A stretch of 64,000 bases of DNA. It comes from Sphagnum magellanicum. Taxonomy: Eukaryota > Streptophyta > Sphagnopsida > Sphagnales > Sphagnaceae. Where the stretch lies: NCBI GenBank assembly GCA_021904315.1, contig CM038914.1, positions 4,402,001-4,466,000 of the forward strand, read 5' to 3'. How positions within the stretch are numbered: position 1 is the first letter of the stretch; each line of letters begins with the position of its first letter. Below are positions 39,590 to 50,745 of this stretch, one piece after another. The notes under the pieces were generated by a model that was not told where the DNA came from, ran no database searches, and saw nothing but the letters and a program-made list of their open reading frames with translations. Both the position numbers and the translations under genes were made by a program.

Positions 39590-40208
39590 TTGGGTGCACA
39601 CAAGATATTTTTTACATACTTGTTACCTTGTTTTGTACTTGAAAACAAGAAAAAAATAGTTTTTAAAAATTATAACCTTCCTCTAACATTTCAAAACAAA
39701 TGAAACCTTTGGTTTTTTTCATGGTCATCTTTAACCTCCTTCTAGCTTCTCAAAACAATTTGTGTCATATCATTTTGACTTCAAAAAATACCCCAAAAGT
39801 ATCCCCAACAATAATGTCACTTTTCATAAAGTTGGGGATGATTTTAGTCATGAAAACAAAAGTTCTATTAACCAAAAAAATAATATTACTATGTTCACCA
39901 CATCAATATTTTGCTTTTAGAAAATACCAAATACTTGCAAAAACACTTCACCCACTTTCAAATACTTGAATTTTATTTTTCAAATTGTCACAAATTTATA
40001 TCTAATTCAAGTACTTGCAAGTACTTAAAAAAAACATGATTTTAATAATTTAGCTTTTGAAGTTCATGAAAATAAGAGTTAAAAAATAATGTACCCAAAA
40101 TAATATTATTATTCCCATAAAATCATCTACTTGTTAGTCCTTTTATTCAAAGACCCCTATGTTTTGTTGCTTACACTATTTTTTATGTATATTTTACCAT
40201 TTTTTCAT
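39590..40208 (+). repeat. Dispersed 620-bp repeat, copy 1
   Basis: It aligns colinearly with 53413-54024 in the same orientation. Shared blocks include TTGGGTGCA, TGAAAACAAGAAAAAAA, TATCCCCAACAATAATGTCA, GTTGGGGATGATTTTAG, GTTCACCACATCAATATT, ATCTACTTGTTAGT and TTTATTCAAAGACCCCTAT. By eye most positions agree. No coding frame is conserved and no terminal repeat is obvious, so its class is unknown. Confidence 0.85.
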
Positions 40209-40616
40209 CCTACTACAAAGTTGTTGTGAAATATGTCCTAATTTCCTTTATTGCAACTATAAACCAACTATTACGAAATCTACCCTATGTCACTTGCTCA
40301 CCAACCTTTGAAATGTTCTTTCAACTATAATAAGGGAATCAACAATTTGTTGGGCCATGTTGTCTTCCCTTTCCTTTCATATTTTTTGATTTTTTTAATT
40401 AATTTTCTTTTTAACATTTTTTTCCATAGACATTCAAAAATATTTTGTGGATGTTATTACATGTGATTGGTTGTAGTCCACTAATATTTTTTTACCCCTT
40501 GTTCGCCTTGCAAGCAAATAGGATAGGGGTGACAAATTTACAAAAGACAAAAAGGTACTTGGGTTGCCACTTCCAAATTTTCAATTTTTGCACCTCAATT
40601 GTAGGTCTATGTAAAT

Positions 40617-41243
40617 GGGTGGTTGCAAGGTAAGGTGGCTCACTTTTTGCATCGTAATCCATTTTTTTTAGAATGGCATGCATTTACGTGTTATTAACAT
40701 GACATAAAAACAATAATTTTCCAAATTTGTGGTTAAATTTAGATTTTCAACTTGAAGAATAAGACATCTATAAAAAAACATTGTAACATATATACACCAA
40801 ATATATAATAATGGACTTTTGAAGTTGAAAAATATGGATTGATTTGTTGTTTTTGCTTCTATATACATGCATTTTGGTGTATAAATTCTATTTGGCATAT
40901 ATTATAAGGACTCAAAATAAAAAGAACACACGTGCAAGAAATTGTTACAAAAAAATTAACCAAAAATGTTATGGACTTTTAAATGGCTTAAAATGAAGCA
41001 TATTTTCATAAGTCCATATCATAAACATTTTTGGGTGGATTTCAATTTTATTTTTTTAACATGTACATTAAAAATAATAATTAAATGACTTGTTTTCATA
41101 TGGAATTTTTAGTTCATTAACCACCATGTAATTCCCCACTAAATTAATGATATCAAAATAGACCGTCATTTTAACATTATTGTATGGACTTCTAAGGAGT
41201 GGAGCATTTGCCGAAAATGAGCCACCTTACAATGCATATACCC
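40617..41243. mobile_element. MITE with GTAAGGTGGCTCA inverted ends
   Basis: About 627 bp. The left end GGGTGGTTGCAAGGTAAGG.. and the reverse complement of the right end GGGTATATGCATTGTAAGG.. share GTAAGGTGGCTCAYTTT. AAAT flanks both sides (possible 4-bp target duplication, weak in AT-rich DNA). The motif AAAAGTCCAT or its complement recurs inside at 40811, 40971, 41010 and 41184. It has no transposase frame. A relative lies at 43953-44601. Confidence 0.7.
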
Positions 41244-42434
41244 AAATCAATAATTAATTAAGTCATAAACAACTTGTATTTGCCCAATTTCATGTGTGGT
41301 AACAAGAATCCTAAGCTCTTACATATAATATTTTACATTTGGATATCCTTGCTCATCATCATTCTTCATTCCGACTTCTTATATTTTTGTTGTTATGTTT
41401 AACAATTGTGTGGTAGTTTTGTAGCCTAGGGGGGGTCCAAAACTATGAGGGTTAATTTTTTATTAATCCCTTCTAGCACATAGGTAGACTATCAAACATA
41501 CTTTAATACAACACTTGTAATATTCGTCATTCACATGACTCCCAATATGAGACCTTACACTCTTTTGGGATAGGATCACCCACACACCTAAAGTCGAATC
41601 TTTATGTGAGAACTACACTGCAAGGGAGTTCATCACACATGCCTAAAGATTCTCCTTTATGAAGACCACTCACCAAAGACTATAAAGTTTCCACAATAGT
41701 GTTCAAAATAATCTGCACATCTTATTTCTTCAAGGCTTCCTATTCACATATGATTATTTTACAACTCTTGATAACAACTAGCAACACAAAATTATTGAAT
41801 GCAAAATTGTGAACCTAAATCTCCAATCACTACCCCTTATATACTTGAAGGAAAGAAATGGATGAATAATTAATCATATTCATATACACATATTCCCAAT
41901 GTATCAAGCCAATTGTCACGTGCCACTTATAACTTTTCATCATTCTATGAATATGTTTTACATTATTTGGAGTCTAAGATTTGGTCAAGTCTACATACTT
42001 GACCTCCCATTATTACTAACAAGAAATAGTTATCTAAATTATTCATAATCAACCTTTATGCCCCTAGTCAAAAGTTCTTCTTGTAAGGCCCATGAAGTTC
42101 ATTATTTTATTCCCCATTTTTATCCATATTATTACCCCAAGTCGTAATATTATTATTTGCAATTATAACTCCTAGTAATTATTTCGTTGTTATAGTTCCA
42201 TGTTCCTTTAATTGTTCTTGTTCACTAATTGCTCCATCAAAATTGGTGTTGTTTTCATTTAAGTTGTTTATGGCTATTGTTATGTGTGCTTTAAATGGTT
42301 TAGATTTGTCATCCATGGCTTTGAAAATGAAATGTTACATTTTAACCTTGAACCCATTCTTGGATAATGATTAATCCAAACTTTTGTTTATTCAACCAAC
42401 CAATGTGCATTTGTTTAATTCATAATGATTTTTT
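41244..42434. other. Non-coding AT-rich stretch
   Basis: Nothing recognised. The part at 41520-41830 is slightly less AT-rich but has no identifiable LTR or coding remnant. Confidence 0.4.
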
Positions 42435-43037
42435 CATTGCACCAAAACATTGGAAATATGACTACATATGCAACTAGCGTTATAGTCCTAAACCACATAT
42501 ATGATTGGCCATGACTGCATGACTCTTAGTCCATATGGCCCCATGATATTTACCACCAATCACCAAAATAGCATGGTCATAAATGCCATTTGTGATTATG
42601 TCCTTTGCGACTGCAAAACATTTTCAATGGCCAAAATTTAATTTTAAAATATAATTATAATTTATTTTAATTAATGTTTTCCTACCACATGATAGCCCAG
42701 GATGAATTCAAGATTTCATTAACCACTTATGAGTTGACATGTGACAATTTAAAATAATGAAATTATTTTTCCTACCCAATTATATGATGCCACATGGTAG
42801 TTAACTTTTTATCAAATAAAGACACTTGGGACTTAGCTTAAACCACCTACTAGGCTAGGAGCCCTATGTTAGGCACCTTAGACTAAACGACCTAGCCTAC
42901 ATGTTAAACTAGGTTAAGCAACCTATCTAGGTTAAAAAATAATCTCAGCTAACTAACCACCTAACCTCCTTTTAGGAAGGCTACCCCATTTAAATATTCC
43001 CGTAGGAACCTAGGAGGCACGTAGGATGAAGATAAGA

Positions 43038-43092
43038 AGACTTGAACCCTTCACCTCCACTTTGAAGGGCAAAGTTTTTAACCATTACACTA
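43038..43092 (-). other. tRNA-like segment with A and B boxes
   Basis: On the minus strand the A-box-like TAGTGTAATGG (43092-43082) and B-box-like GGTTCAAGTCT (43048-43038) are separated by 33 nt, a tRNA-gene spacing. The latter is close to the GGTTCGANTCC consensus. It is very similar to 47051-47105. No anticodon arm of a real tRNA is visible. Confidence 0.6.
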
Positions 43093-43179
43093 CCACAATT
43101 GTTTTTGTAAAAAATGTAGTTATCACAAACATATAAAGAATAAGCTATTTTAACTTAAATTAACCTCTGCCTCCCTATG

Positions 43180-43952
43180 CTAACCTAGGCCACCCAGCAA
43201 TATAACTTAAGCCTTCAAAGGTTAAACTATGTTATTTAGATTTAAGCCAGGTTAAACTTAACTATATTAAATTTGGCTAAAGCAATATATACTTGGCTCT
43301 ATTAGACTAAACTTGGTTAAAGTATGTTATTTAAAATAAACTTGGCTATATTATGTTAAATTTGGCAAAAGTAGGTTATTTAAATTAAATTTTGTTGTAC
43401 CTGGCTATATTTGATTATATTATGTTAAATTTGGTTAAAATATGTTATTTAAAGTAAATTTGGTTATATTAAGCTAAACTTGGCAAGAGTAGGTTATTTA
43501 AGTTATACTTGACTATACTTAATTAAACTTGCCTATATTAGGTCAAACTTATTTATATTAGACTAAATTTGGCAAAAGTAGGTTATTTAAGTTAAATTTG
43601 GCTATATTAAACTAAAATTGGCAAAATTAGGTTATTTATGTTAAACTTGGTTATAATAAGTTCAATTTGGTGAAAGTAGGTTATTAAGTTAAAATTGGTT
43701 ATACTAAGTTAAACTTGGTTAAATTAAGTTATTTAGGTTAAACTTGGCGAAACTAGACTATAATAAGTTAGACTTGACTAAAGTAGGTTATTGAAATTAT
43801 ATTTGGTTGTACTAAATTAAACATGGTTAAATTAAGTTATTTAGGTTAAACTTGCCTATACTAGGCTTATTAAGCTAAATGTGACTAAAATAAATTATTT
43901 AGGTTAGATTTGATTATATTAAATTGTTAAACTTGGCTAAATTAGGTTATTT
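43180..43952 (+). repeat. Degenerate array of TTAAACTTGGCTA-type units, left part
   Basis: Dozens of short variable units built from TTAAACTTGGCTATATTA and AAAGTAGGTTATTTAAG run without fixed period. The array resumes at about 44602-44860 beyond a MITE, so it was once continuous. Confidence 0.8.
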
Positions 43953-44601
43953 AAGGTAGATGCAAATTAGAGTGGCTCAAAAACAACAAGAGTCACAATT
44001 CCAAAAGTCCATATTTTAACATTAGAATGAAAAAAATAGTTAAAAACCAATTTTGAATGTGCCCTATGTGGTGACTAATCAACTAATAAAGTCCATATGA
44101 AAGGCTGTCCATTTAGACAATTTTTAACATACATGTTAGGGGCAAAAAAATATCAATCCAATAAAAAATGACCAAGATAGGGACTTAAAAAAATAAGGTC
44201 CAAATTTGGTCATTCAAAAGTCCATAATTATTTGTTGGTTAAATTATTTTTTTGTAGTTCTTTTAATCCATATTTTTTTTCCCATCATATATAATATATT
44301 GAGTCCTTATTAAAAAATATTAAAATGAAATCATAACAAAAAATGCATTTGAATATTAATGCAGAACCCATAACAAAATCCATATGCTGATTTTAAAAGT
44401 CCATTACTATATGATTGGTGTATGATTATTAAATTTCACCCCTCAATAAATATTCCTATTCAAGTTGACAATCATAATCCATAAATATTTTTGTCAAATT
44501 GATGATTTTATAATGTGTTTGTGGCATTTGAATAGAGTACACTTTGTAGAAAATCTAGGAAGGGACATAAAATGAACCACTTTAATGTGCATTCACCTTT
44601 T
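43953..44601. mobile_element. MITE inserted in the array
   Basis: About 649 bp. The left end AGGTAGATGCAAATTAGAG.. and the complement of the right end AGGTGAATGCACATTAAAG.. share about 20 of 25 positions, including AGTGGYTCA. TTTA flanks both sides (possible 4-bp duplication). AAAAGTCCAT occurs at 44003, 44216 and 44395. It belongs to the same family as 40617-41243. It splits the TTAAACTTGG array and is therefore younger than it. Confidence 0.7.
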
Positions 44602-44860
44602 AAATAAACTTAGTTAAATTTTGTTATATTAGGCTACACTAAGCTAAATTTGTCTAAAGTAAGTTATTGGGATTAAACTTGGTTTAAATGGGTTATATTT
44701 GGCTATATTTGGTTAAATTTGTTTTAAAGTAAATTATTTAAGTTAAAATTGGTTAAAATTGGCTAAAATTAATTGAAGTATGTTATTTAAGTTAAAGTTG
44801 GCAAAACTTGGTTTAAATTGATTAAATTTGGCTAAAGTAGGTTATTTAGGTCTAATTGGA
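44602..44860 (+). repeat. Degenerate TTAAACTTGGCTA array, right part
   Basis: Continuation of the array at 43180-43952 after the MITE. Confidence 0.75.
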
Positions 44861-44909
44861 CATTAGTTACAAGTTGTCTTAGTCTTGAAAACCATGTTTT
44901 GGCGTAGTG

Positions 44910-45765
44910 TTTTAACCATTGCACTATATCTTTATTTTTTAAAAGTAGTTTTAGATGGCTTGAAGCAATTCAATGTAAAGGTTTTTAGGGCATGGGATGT
45001 GTGAGCTTGTAATGTGATCGTATCCAACTCAAATTCTTACACTTGTCCTATTGTTTCTAATGTAACAAGTGAATCATATCCATCTATAACTAAAAGACGT
45101 CAATTAAATTAAGGGATCCCACTTGGAATTAATTTTTTAAAGAATGATAGAAAGTTTTTGAATAAAAAAGATGTCATCCATGCCTTGGTTTCCATTACAA
45201 TACATGTAATTCTTACTTTACACTATTTGATCTAGTCATCTTTGATCCATTCACCCCCGCATTTATGTAAAATCTTGGTAGACAACCCCTTGTTGCATTT
45301 ATGGCACAATTTATTATTAAGTTTATTCTTTAGATTTTAAAATGGTGTCATGAACCTATTGTGAACCTTTTTTCACAAGGACCTTGGCCCTTGACTAACG
45401 CCCTACTTGATCCATGTTTTGTTTAAATTCCAAATTTCATATGGCTTATATTTATGTTAAATGTATAAGGTTTAAAAGTTTTGGTAGAATGGGTTGCACA
45501 TTAAGTGAATTGTGAAACCTTGTGCCCTAAAAACATGCAATTCTTCTAAAAATCAAATACTTAACTTTGGATGTCAACACTTGAATTAATACCACTGGGA
45601 ATGACTAGGAATTCCATTCTTGAAAGGGGTGGGCCTAATCTAAGTCAATTCTATGACTTTCATTTTGATCTATTGCAAGGTAATCAAGAATCCACATTCT
45701 TGCATACCCAAAATCCAAGCCATTAGTGTTTTGTCCTCATTGATTAATACACCTTATAGTCCTAA
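44910..45765. other. Non-coding AT-rich stretch
   Basis: It separates two CACTA-like elements. Nothing else recognised. Confidence 0.4.
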
Positions 45766-47050
45766 CATTACACCAAAATGTGGAATCCATGACTAGGACA
45801 TTTTGTGACTATGTCTTCACCTTAGTCATAGAATCATATAAAACATGTCTTTTATGACTATCAAACTTTTGTAACGAAAATTATGACTACATTATTAAGT
45901 TACCAACTATAATCATCTTGATTATGAATTTAAAATATTATCTATGTATGTAATGAATATGTACATTAATAAATATTAAAATTTTATTGCTCTAGATTTT
46001 TAACACTTTTTTCCATTATAGGAAAATTAGATTTATTATTAAAATATTTTTCTAACATTTATTGGTTTTAAAAAAAGGTATAATATGTAGGTTAGCCTAG
46101 GTAACTAATTTTTTAACTAAATATGTAATGTAAGGTAATAATTCGGTTATAAAAAGATAGCAAAATCATGTTGGTAAGTATGTATAAATATTACCTATTT
46201 ACATTTAAGTAACTATTTAAGTAACTATTTAATTAATTACTAATTTACTTTAATTATATTCATTTACATATTAGCATTATTACATGCCTATTTATGACTT
46301 ACCTATTATGATCTGTAGTTTAATGTCATGATTAATTTTGATTTCGTTTCTTTTTTATATTTAATTTAAGATTTGAATGTATTATATGATCAAAATATAT
46401 TAATATCTCCAATATTCCTATTTAAAATATTTTTTAATATTTTGATGTTCTAGAATCATCATATTTAAACATCACAATGAAATCATGTTTTACAATGTTA
46501 TTTAAAACATGTAGTGATTAAGTTTTGAATTATTTAGAATTCATTGATTAAATAATGAATTTTTTTCATAAAATTAGATAATATATAATGTATAATATAT
46601 AATATTTTAATTATTCTTCATTATCATTTAAAATCATAAATTACTTCAAATTAAATTTTACATATTTAAAATACTAATTTCATTATTTAAAAATATTAAA
46701 CATTTCAATATGTGATAAACCAATTTTTAAGTTTTAATATTTATTTTAGAAGTTCATTTTAGTTATAAATATAATATAATTATTTTAATTATTTATGCTT
46801 TTAAGCAAAAAAAATCATTCAATTGAGTTTAATAAATTTTAAACAAATTCATTATTTGATTTATTTCAATAATATTTAATTTTTATAATTAATTAATTTT
46901 ACATATGAAAATGTATTTAAGTAGGTAGGTTAGGTGAGATTAAGTAGGTTGCTAAGTAGGTTGCATATATTTATGTTAAATAATTTCAATAAGTTAACAA
47001 AAAGAATTCATTACCAAAGGATGACAATGTTTTTCACTTAAGTTGAATGG

Positions 47051-47105
47051 TGGTGTAATGGTTAAAAACTTGAACCTTTTTCAAGGAGGTGAAGGGTTTA
47101 AATCC
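47051..47105 (+). other. tRNA-like segment with A and B boxes
   Basis: A-box-like TGGTGTAATGG (47051-47061) and B-box-like GGTTTAAATCC (47095-47105) are 33 nt apart. The latter differs from the GGTTCGANTCC consensus at two or three positions. The intervening sequence is recognisably that of the copy at 43038-43092. Confidence 0.6.
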
Positions 47106-47282
47106 TCATATATTTACAACCTATGTTTCATTAATTAAGTTGCCTACCCACCTAAGTCACCTATGTTAAATGTTTACTTAAGTTGCTTAAATTAAGTGCC
47201 TGACTAGGTCACATAGGTTACATAAATTAAGTAGTGACACATGTCAACCATTAATTGGATGACAAATAATGAAATAAACCTA

Positions 47283-47306
47283 CACCGGTTTCCGTAATTA
47301 ATGTTA
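47283..47306 (+). repeat. Terminal inverted repeat, left
   Basis: 24 bp, the exact reverse complement of 50746-50769. The flanking base pair beyond the TA (C at 47280, G at 50772) extends the symmetry to 27 bp. Confidence 0.95.
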
Positions 47307-47460
47307 CTCACATTATTTGCGAACAGTGTTTTTACACATCGCTTTTCATTATTAATGTTAATCACCTTAATAGCGAGTTAACATTAATATAGACGTAATC
47401 TAAATAATGTTAATAACATTATTTAAATCGATACCTAATTAATGTTAATAAGAGAAAACT
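47307..47460. repeat. Subterminal TTAATGTTAA motif cluster
   Basis: The motif TAATGTTA or its complement TAACATTA occurs about five more times between 47350 and 47455, in both orientations. A mirror cluster lies at 50700-50750. Confidence 0.7.
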
Positions 47461-47615
47461 GTATTTGGTTGCCAAATGATGTATAATTGCGAATGGAGTG
47501 GCTTGCCACATGGCTACGAAACTGCTACAGTTTTACATTAATATTTATTGTTGTGATGTTACGGAGGATGAAGCACCTGATCACACGAAATGCGGCGGAG
47601 GCAGTCTGCTGAGGT

Positions 47616-49367
47616 TTAATCGCGTAATGGGGCATCGTCATCATGCGGATCCAGATCCGGTACAGCAAGACCTTCGAAATGTTGATGATGTTTTTCAATG
47701 ACGATTTGAAGATCGCGATTGAGTTGTTTTTCATGCCATTCTCCTATGATGTCGAGGGACAGCCCGCAGCGAATCATCGCCTTACGGGCGTAAGTCAGGC
47801 CGGTTTGATCGCGCTGTTCGTTTACTCGACGAACTGTTTCGGCAGCCATGCGCAAAAAAAAAGGTTTTCCGAGATTTTGCAGCGCGCCAGATCCTTCACG
47901 CCAGAGGCCATCCTTGATGGCTTTGAACTTATAATCGTCCCAGATCTCCATCCAGGCATCCTTGATCTTCGAGATCACGAACGAATTGCACGGCTAAATC
48001 TTGTCGATCGCAGTAGCCACCAAGTAGCGAAGAGTGGCATTGCTCGACTCCAACGCTGCGTGCATGTTCCCATTACCGTCATCGTGATGGCCGTTGAAGT
48101 TGTCCACAAATATCACTCTCTGCTTGGACCGATCTGCTGCATGTCCGTGGTAGTGAGCACGTGGTTCTTGGAGGTATTGCGCCCACAACTTCTGCGTGAT
48201 GAAACCCTTCTTAGTCGTTTTGTAGCAGACTCTAGGGATGTCATCGGGTACTCCGCGAATAGGATAGCTTTCGCTGGCGTTCTGGAAAATGACACATGGA
48301 TTACAGATTCTTGCATGTGGCCCGCCCGTTAGCCGAATCATCAACGTCATTCCCATGCCGCCGGATATTACATCAGCGTACTTGACATCACTGTCACCGC
48401 AAAATCCCAGTGTCTTGCCATTGTCCAAGTTGACCTTGCAATGCGTTTCATCGATGTTCTCAACCAGGTTCTCATCGAGCGTACCAGCGCGAAATTCTCT
48501 CACAAGCTGTCCGAGATGGAATGCGATTTGCTTGTCGATATGTTGCTGACGAGTAGGGCTCAGCATTAACTTGCCAGTTTGAGCTCAACCGACGATATTG
48601 TTGACCGTCTGAAAACGCTGAATCCATCTTATATCGATGCGATCAATGATAGTGGTGCCCTTGTGTTGTAGGTTGGGAGGGAAATCAGGATGATCCATCT
48701 CTACCAGGATGTCCTTCGCGAGGCAAACCAGTAGCTTCGGATTGAACTTCACGCCCATTTTGCGATAACGGTCAAATTCGTCGACATTGAGAGGATACAG
48801 CCAGTCAACCCATGGAGCCCGCTTTGGTCCTCGACCAGGGGCAGCTTTTGTGAACACCTTCTTGGCTTTCCCCAGCTACGCAGAATTGCAGGATACCATG
48901 TTGTCATGATCGTCATGGATCTGCAGAATAGTAGCGCGTTTTTCCCACCAGCGTGACGACTTCATGATCGTCGTGGATGTTGTCCCTCGAAAATGCTCGG
49001 GGAATTCCTTGACGGTTCGTGCGTGCAGTCCTTTCTCCCCGTTCGCTTGGTCGTCATTGATCATCCACTCAACAACTCTAATGCGAGTTTGCTGAGTTGT
49101 GACTGCGGTAGGACGCTTTCTCTTTCCCAGAGCACGAGGATTGTCGGCGAGCTGTTCGCCAACGATGATGCGGTCATTGTTCACAACAATTATCACGTCA
49201 TTGGCTGCGCCATTCGGGTCCAATGGTTCGGGTGGCTCCTTTTCGTCATCGGCAGCCTGACGTTGACGAGCAAATGCACGAACAATGGGAGACGGGGAAA
49301 ACACCGACAAACGTACTGCTCCACGTTGTATATCCCGTGAAGATTGAAAGTTCGACGGTGCAGACAT
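47616..49367 (-). pseudogene. DDE transposase, pogo/DDE_1 type, three nonsense mutations
   Basis: A single-frame, intronless gene of 584 codons including three internal stops at 48878-48876 (TAG), 48587-48585 (TGA) and 47996-47994 (TAG). The frame never shifts. The N-terminal part (49367-48880) has an acidic/basic linker and a helix-turn-helix-like region ending in KSSRWWEKRA. The second part holds WVDWLYPLNVDEFDRYRK. The catalytic core has the first Asp in ENIDETH (48452-48450) and the second in VIFVDNFNGHH (48104-48102), and GGMGMTLMIRLTGG lies between. Where the third Asp is expected (in PxDSFVISK), the sequence has Asn (47987-47985). The protein would bind the element ends and catalyse excision and insertion in the nucleus; this copy cannot. 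From memory, similar transposases are abundant in oomycete genomes. Confidence 0.85.
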
Positions 49368-50700
49368 GGCGAAGAGAACGCTTTCGGAGTGAGAAGGAGT
49401 TGGGGAAGCAACAGAGGTATGGGACTATCGTTGAAGAAGAAGTGTTCGAAAATATCTGAACATACGTCAGTGCCAGCTGGCGCCATTTTGCAGTCTACAA
49501 CCCTTATAGCGAGCTGTAGCAATGTAGTTGCCTTCTCGTCCCAAGATCCCCTGTCACCGAAAAGAGAGGGAACGAAACCAACCAAAGAAGCTGACCACTA
49601 GTGCGGGCCTGATCAGAGTGGTATCCCTACTGATCATCCAAGACAGACCACTTTCTCCGACCCCTTTCCCTACAAGCTCATCGCAGAATATTTTCCATGC
49701 ATCCACTGACCTTTGGACAAGATCAACTCATACTCTCACAGATCAGCAAAACAGAAAAGCCGAACTCAAAACCCCCACCTTGCCATTCATGAAAAATCCC
49801 CAGAGGGTACAATCTTTCTGGATCTAGAGCGTGCATCAAAAATCAGACATCAGTTCAGGTAATGCCTTTGAGGTTAGAGCTCTCGGTGTTCGTGAGCTCC
49901 CTTGAGCCTCTAACCCGATCCCACACAGTATGCTACAAATGCATGCTTTTCTCTCTCTTTGCTGGACCAGAAGCCTATGACCTGACTCTCCTTGAGTCCA
50001 ACTTGCACTCTGAACAACACCAACCCTGGACAGCTCATACCACGCTTGCCAATGCTACTCCAAACGACTCATCCTCATACCAAATGATCAGCAACTCTGC
50101 CGATCTCAAAGCCTTTCTACATCCTCACTCAAAGCACTCCTTCTCTCCACCTTTCGGATTCCTCCTCTCCTCTCTGCTACTCACTCCGACCACAACCAAC
50201 ATCCCTAATGCAATGCACTGCAGCCCAAACCTCAATTCTACTGCTTGGATCCCTCCAGTCCTTCCCTTACCTCAGCATTACACCTTCCTAAGTCCTCTAC
50301 AGAGCTACCTCAGCCAGGTTGCTGGCGCAGCGAAAAAGTTTCAACAACCAGCCCAGCTCTACTCTACCGCCAATCCACTCTCCATCCTCCCTCACTTCTA
50401 CCAACCACCTGCGTTTTTCTGGACCTCCTGCCTTTCTGATTTCCCCCGTCCGAACTCCCATCGTCCCCCCCGTTCACCACCTCCTTCCGTTCGATTTTGA
50501 AGCTTCCGGCCCAAGCTTCCCATGCACCGTTGCCATTCACACCTCCCCAAAATCATAAACCCAGCCGCCTTCATTAAATTGGTTTCTGGCGGGTTGAATT
50601 TCTCAAACCCTTAAACCAAAAAGATCAGATTTCCAAACTCAATAGCCATAATCAAGTTTCCGTTCGGCCACCCCATAACTGGTCACACCCCCATTCCTCC
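49368..50700. other. GC-richer, pyrimidine-rich 5' part of the pogo-like element
   Basis: About 1.3 kb upstream of the transposase start, rich in C and T on the plus strand and quite unlike the AT-rich host DNA. A plus-strand frame of 212 codons (49862-50500) runs opposite to the transposase. It is Pro/Ser/Leu-rich with no recognised domain, and is probably a consequence of composition. The segment may hold the transposase promoter or captured DNA. Confidence 0.5.
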
Positions 50701-50745
50701 ATTAATGTTAATAACATTAAATGGGAACTAACATTAATTTGGTAT

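Larger units (their letters stand above)
42435..44909 (-). mobile_element. CACTA-like non-autonomous element (beta)
   Basis: Its ends are CATTGCACCAAAACATTGG (42435) and the complement of CACTACGCCAAAACATGG (to 44909). The 3-bp TTT lies immediately outside both ends, as expected for CACTA transposons. On the minus strand the order is right end, degenerate TTAAACTTGG array interrupted by a MITE, tRNA-like segment (43092-43038), CACATGTCAAC block (42743-42733), TATGACTA-type subterminal motifs, left end. Without the MITE it is about 1.8 kb. It has no transposase, so movement would need an enzyme supplied elsewhere. Confidence 0.75.

Noticed and set aside
44892..44935. Looked like a fourth tRNA-like segment (AACCATTGCACTA)
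   Set aside because: GTTTTGGCGTAGTG here is the right end of the CACTA-like element, and no B box is positioned with the A-box-like word.
49862..50500. 212-codon plus-strand frame in the pogo-like element
   Set aside because: Not annotated as a gene: low-complexity Pro/Ser/Leu content, no domain, no conserved motif. Kept only as an observation.
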